Origin: CAZXSK01 sp964642855
GTDB lineage: Bacteria > Planctomycetota > Phycisphaerae > SM23-33
Direction: 5' to 3'
Assembly (NCBI GenBank): GCA_964642855.1
Contig: CAZXSK010000097.1
Span: 1-8,252, forward strand
Length of the DNA stretch: 8,252 bases
A program made the position numbers and the translations under genes. Positions 1 to 7,340 of the stretch are shown piece by piece (position 1 is the stretch's first letter; each line of letters opens with the position of its first letter). The notes below the pieces were generated by a model. The model was not told where the DNA came from, did not search any database, and saw only the letters and a program-made list of their open reading frames with translations.

Positions 1-2
1 GG

Positions 3-32
3 TTGCCAGCGACCCGAGCGCTCGACTATAGT
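3..32 (+). promoter_or_regulatory. Weak sigma-70-like promoter candidate for the ychF-like gene
   Basis: A TTGCCA hexamer at 3-8 is followed after 18 bases by TATAGT at 27-32. An alternative -10 is GACTAT at 25-30 with a 16-base spacer. Transcription would start near 39-40 and give a leader of about 25 bases. The same stretch is dense in palindromes (15-24 and 23-34), so the elements could instead belong to the 3' end of an upstream transcript. The call rests on hexamer matches and spacing only. Confidence 0.3.
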
Positions 33-36
33 CGGG
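15..36. repeat. Overlapping palindromes upstream of the ychF-like gene
   Basis: Two perfect palindromes overlap: CGAGCGCTCG at 15-24 and CGACTATAGTCG at 23-34. In addition CCCGA at 13-17 is complementary to TCGGG at 32-36, so alternative hairpins can form. A run of three T follows at 38-40, too short for a convincing terminator. The site could be an operator over the candidate -10, or the remnant of an upstream terminator. Confidence 0.4.
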
Positions 37-65
37 CTTTGCAGCGACCCTTGTCGAGGTGACCT

Positions 66-1136
66 ATGCGCGTAGTAATGATCGGCCCGCCGCAGTCGGG
101 CAAGAGTACCCTCTTTGCCGCCGTCGCCGAGGCGGGGGGGTCTCACGTGGACCTCTCCCGCCCCGACCAGCCCCACCTGGCGGTCGTCAAAGTGCCCGAT
201 CCACGCCTGGACTGGCTGACCGAGCAATACCAGCCCAGAAAGCACACGCCGGCGGAGTTGGAGTTCCTCGACCTGCCCGGGTTCGACCAGCGTGACGAAG
301 CCGGACGAAGCCGGGCGAAAACCCACTGGCCGGCCATGCGACAGAGCGACATGATCGTCCTGGTCGTGCGCGCCTTCGAGGACCCCACCGTGCCCGCCTA
401 CCGCGATCGCATCGACCCGGACGCAGACGTCGAGGAATTCCTCTCGGAACTGCTCTTCGCCGATCTCGATCAGGTCACCGCCCGCATCGAACGCCTGGAG
501 GAGCAGGTCAAGAAACCCACGAAAGACCGCGACCAGCACGTCCGCGAGCTGGAGCTGATGAAACGTCTGGCCGATGCCTTGGAGAACGACCAGCCGATCT
601 CCGACGTCATCGGTAACGAAGCCGAGGCCAAGCTGATTCGCAGCTTTGCGTTCCTCTCCCAGAAACCCCTTCTGGTGGTTCGCAACTGCGGAGAGGACAA
701 TCTCGGCGGCGACGAGCCCGGGACCGTCGCCGGACGCCCCTGCCTGTCGCTCTCGGCGAGAATCGAAGAAGAAATCGCCCAACTGCCCCTGGAGGACCGC
801 GCGGAGTTCATGGCCGATCTGGGTATTGAGACTTCCGCCCGCGACCGCCTGATCCGCGCGTGCTATGGTTCCATGGACCTCATCAGCTTCCTGACGACCG
901 GGGAAGATGAGTGTCGAGCCTGGACGATCCGCCGCGGAACCCCCGCCGTCGAAGCGGCCGGGGAAATCCACACGGACATCCAGCGAGGCTTCATCCGGGC
1001 AGAGACGGTCTCATACGAGGATCTCCGCGCTGCCGGAGACATGAAAGGCGCGCGGGCAGCCGGGAATGTCCGATTGGAAGGTAAGACCTACGTCGTGCAG
1101 GACGGCGACATCATCAACTTCCGGTTCAACGTCTGA
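66..1136 (+). CDS. YchF/OLA1-like P-loop NTPase paralogue with TGS (DUF933) C-terminus
   Basis: This is a 356-residue protein related to the Obg-type GTPase YchF (E. coli YchF is 363 residues), a ribosome-associated cytoplasmic nucleotidase that usually prefers ATP. Visible parts: a P-loop GPPQSGKST at residues 7-15, the family segment VPDPRLD at 43-49, a G3-like DLPG at 69-72, a helical insert around 125-195, an N-x-x-E motif NCGE at 207-210 (the non-canonical G4 linked to ATP use in YchF/OLA1), and a C-terminal TGS-type domain from about 270. That domain holds EDECRAWTIRRGTPAVEAAG, HTDIQRGFIRAET and a terminal VVQDGDIINFRFNV, all very close to YchF. The segment normally carrying the NFPFxTI (G2) motif is about three residues shorter and unrelated, and the glycine-rich loop after G3 is missing, so this looks like a divergent paralogue and not the housekeeping YchF. 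The ATG is set by GAGGTGA at 56-62. The AsmA-like gene follows 57 bases downstream on the same strand. The family is secure; the role is unknown. Confidence 0.88.
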   Translation: MRVVMIGPPQSGKSTLFAAVAEAGGSHVDLSRPDQPHLAVVKVPDPRLDWLTEQYQPRKHTPAELEFLDLPGFDQRDEAGRSRAKTHWPAMRQSDMIVLVVRAFEDPTVPAYRDRIDPDADVEEFLSELLFADLDQVTARIERLEEQVKKPTKDRDQHVRELELMKRLADALENDQPISDVIGNEAEAKLIRSFAFLSQKPLLVVRNCGEDNLGGDEPGTVAGRPCLSLSARIEEEIAQLPLEDRAEFMADLGIETSARDRLIRACYGSMDLISFLTTGEDECRAWTIRRGTPAVEAAGEIHTDIQRGFIRAETVSYEDLRAAGDMKGARAAGNVRLEGKTYVVQDGDIINFRFNV

Positions 1137-1193
1137 CCCAGCCTCGGCGCCACGGGCCGGACGGGTCGGGATGGACCCCATCGGGAGAAGACG
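1137..1193 (+). promoter_or_regulatory. Short intergenic gap with RBS that decides the TTG start
   Basis: The 57 bases between the ychF-like and AsmA-like genes show no hairpin with a T-run and no clear promoter, which supports co-transcription. GGGAG at 1183-1187 lies six bases before TTG at 1194-1196 and is the best ribosome binding site for the downstream gene. The only ATG here, at 1171, is out of frame and opens an eight-codon reading frame that stops at 1197, over the TTG. Confidence 0.55.
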
Positions 1194-4100
1194 TTGAAGC
1201 ACCGCCTGTTCAGGACAGGCCGACATCGTCGTTGGTGGCAGCGAGCGATCCGCGCCGCGACTGCCGTGGCGATCCTTGCCTGGGCGGCCTACACGACCCT
1301 GCCCTACTGGGTGCCCAACGAGATGATCCGACGACGAGTGGAACGGATGCTCTCCGAGCAGGCCGGGGTGCCCGTTACCCTGCGTGAGCTGGACATTCGC
1401 TGGGAGCAGATCACCGCCCGGGGCCTGCGCATCGCCCCGCCGGAGGGATTCGGCCAGCGGTCGCTCGCCACCGCCCGGGAGATCCGCCTTTCCTTCGAGC
1501 CGCTGTCCATGTTGCTCGGGCGAGACTTCGAGTGGATGGAAATCGACGGCCTGGTCGTTTCGGCCAAGTTCGACGAGCAAGGGAATTCGAATCTTCGGCC
1601 GCTGTCGAAACTGCAGTTCGACTCCCGGCCGGAGCGGGTTTCCGTGCAGGATTCCGCCTGCCTGATCCACTTGCCCGACGCCAACGCGCCGCTTCGCGTC
1701 AGCGTGGGGAACATCGAGTATCTCGCCGGGCGAATCCACGCTCTCGGTGAAGTCACGCTTTCGGCTGCACTGCTGCAGGAGGATTCCGTCGCGCCGATCA
1801 CGGCCCGCCTGACCGATGGGCGTGGCGATCCCCAGGCTGCAGCTGCCGGGGCGATGAGCTTCGCCAACATCGATCTCGAGCAGCTCTACCTGCCTGGCTT
1901 GCTGGGGCTTCCTCTTCGCGAGCTCTCAGGCCGGTTGGAAGGGCAACTTGAGTTGCGGGTCAATCCGCAGGGGCGAATCGACCGATTCCACGCGGAGGTC
2001 GTCGCGAGCAACTTCCAGGCTGAGCCGGTCGGCGGGCCCGACCTGGGCGTGATCGATCGCGCAGGGCTGAGCGTGACCGCCACCTGGGACCCGCTGACCG
2101 ATACGCTCACCATCAGCGACGCAAGCCTGGAACTTCCCCGGAGCATCCATCTGCAGGTGCGGGGAACATTCCAGGGCAATGTCCGCGCCAGCAGGACGCC
2201 GCGCGAGTTGACCGAGTGCATCCGTCGGCTGGAGGTCTCGGGCGAGGTGCATCCGTCGCGGCTGGCGCTGCTGCTGACCGGCAGCGACGACCTCGGTGGC
2301 GGGCTTGCCGTTCACGGGCCGGTGCAGATGCAGCTGTCGCTCGCACACGATGGGCCGATGCTGGACGTCGGCAGCTTTCGGCTGGACGCGGAGCAGGCGA
2401 GGGTCGAGTGGAAGGGACGGGTTGCCAAGCCTGCCGGATTGGCTGTGCGTGTCTCGGTGCGTGCCCGGGTCGATGACCGCACGCTGCGCGTCGAGGAAGG
2501 CCGGGCGGAACTCCGCCTTGCGGGCAACGCTTTGACCTTCAGCGGCAGCGTCCGGGACTTGAGAGATCTTCCCGACTGGATCGACATGGTCCGCCGGGGT
2601 CGGTGGGGGTCCCTGTCGACTTCGATCGGCGGCAACCTGCAGGGGCAGTCCGAGATTCTGCTGACCGATCTCGATCCGCTCAAGCAGATGCATCCTGCAG
2701 TGGACAAAGCCTTGGCAGGACTCTCGTTGGGAGGCCCGGCGCGGGCACGGGGGTCTGTCCAGCCCGTTGCGGGAACGAGCGGCGCCTCGCGACTCCGCGG
2801 AGAGGTGGACATCCCTGCAGAGGTCAAGCTGGCGATCGGCCGGGTCGCCAAACCCATCGACCAGCCGCTGCGGGCGGTTTTCCAGGCTGAAACCGGAGGA
2901 AGCAAACCGGGCGGTCCCCGGCTGCCTGTCCTTCGGGCGTTGCAGGCGGAGCTGTCTATCGGCGATGAGACGGTTTCGGTGGCGGGGGGGGAGCTCGTTC
3001 AACTCTCAGCAGCCGACAGAACCGACCAATACGAAGTCACCGGGCGGTTCCACGTCAGCGATGCTGCTCCCTTTGCCCGCGCAGCTGGGCTTGGGGACGA
3101 ATCCCTTGCCGGTTCTCTTGGAGGGGATGTGATGCTGCGCGTCGGACAGGACGGCCGCCTGCACGATGGCAAGCTCCGGGCGAGCCTGACCGACGCATCT
3201 GTACACTGTCGGCCATGGCTGAGCAAGCCGGCCGGCTCGGTCGCCCGTGTGGACGTCCGGCTGAGCCGTGACCCGGCCGAACCTTTGCTGCCGCTGCGGG
3301 GAGAGGCGACCTTGCGCGTGGCTGGCGGGAAACTGCAGGCTGGCGTGAAGCTCCCCGACCTGATCGATCGATCCCTGCGTCGACGGGGGGAGGTAGCAGC
3401 GGCCCTGTCGGTCTACGACGCGGCGGAGCTGGTCGGGCTGTCGCCGGCGCTTGCCGACCTTGCGGAACAAGCTTCGCTGAGGGGCATGAGCGAGCTCAAG
3501 GGACAGGTTTCCTGGAATCCGTCGGAAGTATCCGTTGATCTTCAGCGGATGGACATGGGCCTCCTGTCGTTTCGGGACGTTCCCGCTGTCGGCACGGTCA
3601 AGGCCCGGGGCGTTCCGTTGCGGGTCTCCGGCGAGATGACAATTCGCCATTCCGGTCGGAGTCAGGGCGTAGACTTCCGGAACGTCCGCATCCGGGCGGG
3701 TGACACTCGAGTACGATTGAACGGCTGGGCCCCCCTTCCCGAACAGGGCGACGACACCGGGGATCTGACCGACCTGCTGAAAGCAGGAAAGGCTAACCTT
3801 CTCGCAACGCTCCACGTGGATGACGTTCTCCGTGGGCTCCACCCACAGATCGATCGTCTCGCCGAGATGCTCGACCTCTCCGGATCGGTCGAGGTGAACG
3901 CTGGTCTCGGAATCGACAAGCACGAGCTGGCGCTGACCGGCAGGATCGACGCAGGCAGATTGGCAGGACGGTTCGTTCTGCCCGCGCTGGACTCCAACGA
4001 CCCCAACAGCCGGATCGAACTCCGCAAACCGGACCGCGTCCGTGCCCAGGTCGACTTGGACCTTCTTGTGTCTCGGGAGTTCGACCGGGTAAGACTCCGC

Positions 4101-5582
4101 GGTCTCTCCGCGGCCGTGGGCGACCTGTGGATCGTTGCCGACGCGAACGGGACGTCATCCACCGGAGATCCCGCCGACCTGTTGGAGAATCTCCGATGGC
4201 GAGGCTCTATATCCACGCTGAGACTCGCAAGCGTTGCCACGCTCATTCCGCGACTGAAGTCCCTGAATCTGACCGGTGCGCTGCAGGTCGAGGTGGCGGG
4301 CGACACGGCCTGGCCTCAGGCGGTTGCGAAATTGCTGGCCCGGTCGACGGGCATCGAAGGCCGGTACAACGGCCGGGCGTTTCACTCCTCCGGCGAACTG
4401 CACCTGACGGGCATTGACCTCCGCGATGCCAACGACATCCGTGTCGACCGGATTCAGGCCGATCAACTTGAGTTCCGGGCGGGCAGAAACCATCTGTGGG
4501 TGTTCGCTGACATCGCAGACCCTGACGGTTCGCCGACGGGGACCGTCAAGCTCGTAGGCGAGTATCTCGACGACCGCGACCTGCTGCGATGGCTTGCCCC
4601 GCTGATCGAGGAACACGGCCCGCTTCCAGTCGGCGCCCGCGACAGCGAACACTTCGGACCTGAGGGCGTGCCCCAACGTCTCTCTGGCGATCAGGCGAGG
4701 CTGCTGGAACTGCAAGCCCAGGAGTTGCTGCGAGCGCATGCCAGCCGCTTCCGCAATGCCGATCTGGAGATATCCGCCCGATTGAACACGCTGCGCGCGT
4801 TCGATGCCTCCGTGAACGTGAGCTACGAAATCACGAAGCTCACTGCACGCGGGATGGCAGAAGACGGGGTGGTGAAGTTTGACTACCACGGCGTGCTCAG
4901 TGGTGGAAGCATGGCCGGAGGATTCGAGGTGGATCTCGCAGCCGACCGGCCCGCCGTTGCGATCCGCACCGACATCCGTGAAGTGATCGGCTCGGAAAAG
5001 ATTCAGCCACAACTGGCGGTGTATTTCCCGGGCAACAAGGTTGGCGGAACCTTCACCCGGGCTGAGGAGAGCAAGGCTTCGCTGATCGGGGCACTGAGCT
5101 ACGCGCTGGACCCGCGTTATCCGCTGATTCGTGAAGGCAGCGCTCGAACGGTGACCACCGAGGGCGTGGTTACAGGCCGGGCTGCACCGAAGTTCGTGAC
5201 GCGCGTGTTCCCGAACCTCGACCTCGCCGAGTACGAGTACCGCACGATGCACAGCTTCACGGATTTCCTGGGGACCGGCGTCGCCGAGAACGACATGATC
5301 TTCGACGGGGTCGACTACGACCTGTACATGCAGGGCACGACCGATGCCAACAACAACGCCCGCTATACCGTGGGCCTGATTCTCGTGGGACAGGACCCCG
5401 AGTGGAACCACGCGTGGAAGGAAGGCCGGCTTCCGCTGCTGAAGGTGCGGGGGCACATCGAAGGCGGCAAACTGGAGGACCGCGAGGTATCGTTCTTCTG
5501 GCTGCACGAGTCGCTGTTCGAGGCGTTCCTCAAAAACAACCGCGTCTACCAAACCTGGCGCCGGAAGCGTTCCCAGCCGTAG
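1194..5582 (+). CDS. Giant membrane-anchored AsmA/TamB-like protein with repeated modules
   Basis: This 1462-residue protein has a basic N-terminus (K/R/H-rich, residues 2-20), one hydrophobic anchor at about 21-40, and then a long extracytoplasmic body. Just after the anchor, residues 40-82 follow the AsmA pattern: an amphipathic helix (MIRRRVERMLSEQAG), then VTLRELDIRW and GLRI. AsmA-superfamily proteins are anchored in the inner membrane, span the periplasm as a long beta-groove and help move phospholipids to, or maintain, the outer membrane. The body is rich in alternating hydrophobic/polar strands, and a helix-plus-'L-x-G' signature recurs about every 123-145 residues (near residues 246, 369, 514, 640, 764, 897 and 1028, with a weaker one near 1130). 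A distinct aromatic-rich C-terminal domain covers about 1275-1462. The start is TTG; the next in-frame ATG (residue 44) would remove the anchor. The frame is open throughout, despite an 8-G run at 2984-2991. It probably shares a transcript with the ychF-like gene. The superfamily is assigned from architecture, and the exact substrate is unknown. Confidence 0.8.
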   Translation: MKHRLFRTGRHRRWWQRAIRAATAVAILAWAAYTTLPYWVPNEMIRRRVERMLSEQAGVPVTLRELDIRWEQITARGLRIAPPEGFGQRSLATAREIRLSFEPLSMLLGRDFEWMEIDGLVVSAKFDEQGNSNLRPLSKLQFDSRPERVSVQDSACLIHLPDANAPLRVSVGNIEYLAGRIHALGEVTLSAALLQEDSVAPITARLTDGRGDPQAAAAGAMSFANIDLEQLYLPGLLGLPLRELSGRLEGQLELRVNPQGRIDRFHAEVVASNFQAEPVGGPDLGVIDRAGLSVTATWDPLTDTLTISDASLELPRSIHLQVRGTFQGNVRASRTPRELTECIRRLEVSGEVHPSRLALLLTGSDDLGGGLAVHGPVQMQLSLAHDGPMLDVGSFRLDAEQARVEWKGRVAKPAGLAVRVSVRARVDDRTLRVEEGRAELRLAGNALTFSGSVRDLRDLPDWIDMVRRGRWGSLSTSIGGNLQGQSEILLTDLDPLKQMHPAVDKALAGLSLGGPARARGSVQPVAGTSGASRLRGEVDIPAEVKLAIGRVAKPIDQPLRAVFQAETGGSKPGGPRLPVLRALQAELSIGDETVSVAGGELVQLSAADRTDQYEVTGRFHVSDAAPFARAAGLGDESLAGSLGGDVMLRVGQDGRLHDGKLRASLTDASVHCRPWLSKPAGSVARVDVRLSRDPAEPLLPLRGEATLRVAGGKLQAGVKLPDLIDRSLRRRGEVAAALSVYDAAELVGLSPALADLAEQASLRGMSELKGQVSWNPSEVSVDLQRMDMGLLSFRDVPAVGTVKARGVPLRVSGEMTIRHSGRSQGVDFRNVRIRAGDTRVRLNGWAPLPEQGDDTGDLTDLLKAGKANLLATLHVDDVLRGLHPQIDRLAEMLDLSGSVEVNAGLGIDKHELALTGRIDAGRLAGRFVLPALDSNDPNSRIELRKPDRVRAQVDLDLLVSREFDRVRLRGLSAAVGDLWIVADANGTSSTGDPADLLENLRWRGSISTLRLASVATLIPRLKSLNLTGALQVEVAGDTAWPQAVAKLLARSTGIEGRYNGRAFHSSGELHLTGIDLRDANDIRVDRIQADQLEFRAGRNHLWVFADIADPDGSPTGTVKLVGEYLDDRDLLRWLAPLIEEHGPLPVGARDSEHFGPEGVPQRLSGDQARLLELQAQELLRAHASRFRNADLEISARLNTLRAFDASVNVSYEITKLTARGMAEDGVVKFDYHGVLSGGSMAGGFEVDLAADRPAVAIRTDIREVIGSEKIQPQLAVYFPGNKVGGTFTRAEESKASLIGALSYALDPRYPLIREGSARTVTTEGVVTGRAAPKFVTRVFPNLDLAEYEYRTMHSFTDFLGTGVAENDMIFDGVDYDLYMQGTTDANNNARYTVGLILVGQDPEWNHAWKEGRLPLLKVRGHIEGGKLEDREVSFFWLHESLFEAFLKNNRVYQTWRRKRSQP

Positions 5583-5628
5583 CCGAGTACGCGCAAATCA
5601 TTGCCTGCGAACTTCCAGCGGGTGGATC
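5583..5628. other. Convergent intergenic gap without an evident terminator
   Basis: Only 46 bases separate the stop codons of the AsmA-like gene and the fumarase gene, which face each other. I see no hairpin followed by a T-run on either strand. The palindromes present (GGATCC at 5624-5629, TACGTA at 5630-5635) are too short to count. Termination may be Rho-dependent, or the transcripts may overlap. Confidence 0.5.
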
Positions 5629-7026
<1,398 letters not shown>

Positions 7027-7048
7027 GGGAGTCTCCTCAAAACCCAAG

Positions 7049-7077
7049 ATTATAGCAGGGCATCGGCCGTCCCGCCA
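7049..7077 (-). promoter_or_regulatory. Extended -10 promoter of fumC
   Basis: On the minus strand a perfect TATAAT lies at 7049-7054, preceded by TGC, so it forms the extended -10 TGCTATAAT. At a 17-base spacer the -35 position (7072-7077) reads TGGCGG, a poor match that an extended -10 can tolerate. Transcription would start near 7042 and leave a leader of about 15-17 bases, just enough for the GAGGAG ribosome binding site. Confidence 0.7.
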
Positions 7078-7089
7078 CCGAACTGGCGG
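7072..7089. repeat. Inverted repeat over the fumC -35 region
   Basis: CCGCCA (7072-7077) and TGGCGG (7084-7089) form a perfect six-base dyad with a six-base centre. One arm coincides exactly with the -35 position of the fumC promoter, as expected for an operator, but a dyad this short can occur by chance in GC-rich DNA. Confidence 0.35.
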
Positions 7090-7158
7090 ATCAAATGCGC
7101 CCCCAGCCATCCCGTCGCTCCTCTGGTTCCGGCCATACCATTCGGCTGCATTCCTCCT

Positions 7159-7196
7159 TTGCGTGCTGCGTGGCGGGGAGTTCTCGGCACACGCAA
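7159..7196. repeat. TGCGTG repeat cluster in the divergent intergenic region
   Basis: TTGCGTG at 7159-7165 is exactly inverted as CACGCAA at 7190-7196, with 31 bases between equivalent positions, close to three helical turns. A further direct copy, TGCGTG, sits at 7167-7172 one base after the first. The cluster lies about 50-85 bases upstream of the -35 of the PEP-CTERM gene promoter, a typical place for activator sites. No gene is visible between 7090 and 7244, and nothing else stands out there. Confidence 0.35.
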
Positions 7197-7244
7197 TGGA
7201 AACAGTGGGTGGGTCCGTAGCGGAACAACCCCCCGACGTCAGGC

Positions 7245-7273
7245 TTTACGGAATCAGGGTCTCATGCTACGAT
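7245..7273 (+). promoter_or_regulatory. Sigma-70-like promoter of the PEP-CTERM gene
   Basis: TTTACG (7245-7250) and TACGAT (7268-7273) are separated by exactly 17 bases. The -10 is preceded by TGC, giving the same extended -10 arrangement as the fumC promoter. The predicted start near 7280 leaves a leader of about 60 bases before the ATG at 7341. Each hexamer matches consensus at four of six positions. Confidence 0.55.
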
Positions 7274-7285
7274 TTGCCTCGTTAA

Positions 7286-7307
7286 CCGGAATTCGCTCAG
7301 ATTCCGG
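7286..7307 (+). promoter_or_regulatory. Leader hairpin upstream of the PEP-CTERM gene
   Basis: CCGGAAT (7286-7292) pairs perfectly with ATTCCGG (7301-7307) around an eight-base loop, within the predicted 5' leader. It ends 19 bases before a strong ribosome binding site, GGGAGGAG at 7327-7334. There is no T-run after it, so it is not an intrinsic terminator. It could stabilise the mRNA or be a protein-binding dyad near the transcription start. Confidence 0.45.
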
Positions 7308-7340
7308 AGCTCGTTTCTGCCAATCCGGGAGGAGAAAAAC

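Noticed and set aside
134..140. Run of seven G in the ychF-like gene, and eight G at 2984-2991 in the AsmA-like gene, as possible frameshift sites
   Set aside because: Both frames continue correctly through the runs, with family-consistent sequence on either side of the first. They may be error-prone or phase-variable tracts, but nothing shows a shift.
1171..1197. Eight-codon reading frame (MDPIGRRR) ending over the TTG start of the AsmA-like gene
   Set aside because: The stop/start overlap hints at translational coupling, but there is no good ribosome binding site for it and so short a frame is expected by chance.
3362..3373. Three tandem GATC units (12-base palindrome)
   Set aside because: It lies inside the AsmA-like coding sequence and encodes ordinary residues (LIDRS); there is no cluster of further GATC sites suggesting an origin or methylation-controlled element.
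4155..5552. Long minus-strand open frame (465 codons) opposite the AsmA-like gene
   Set aside because: It is an antisense shadow of the GC-rich gene: no domain, odd H/Q/V-rich composition, no ribosome binding site, and fully covered by a better-supported frame. The minus-strand frames at 1011-1739, 1926-3002 and 3006-3923 are rejected for the same reason.
7027..7110. N-terminal extension of fumC to the ATG at 7110
   Set aside because: The added 28 residues have no counterpart in FumC, the region contains the extended -10 promoter, and GAGGAG is correctly spaced before the ATG at 7026.
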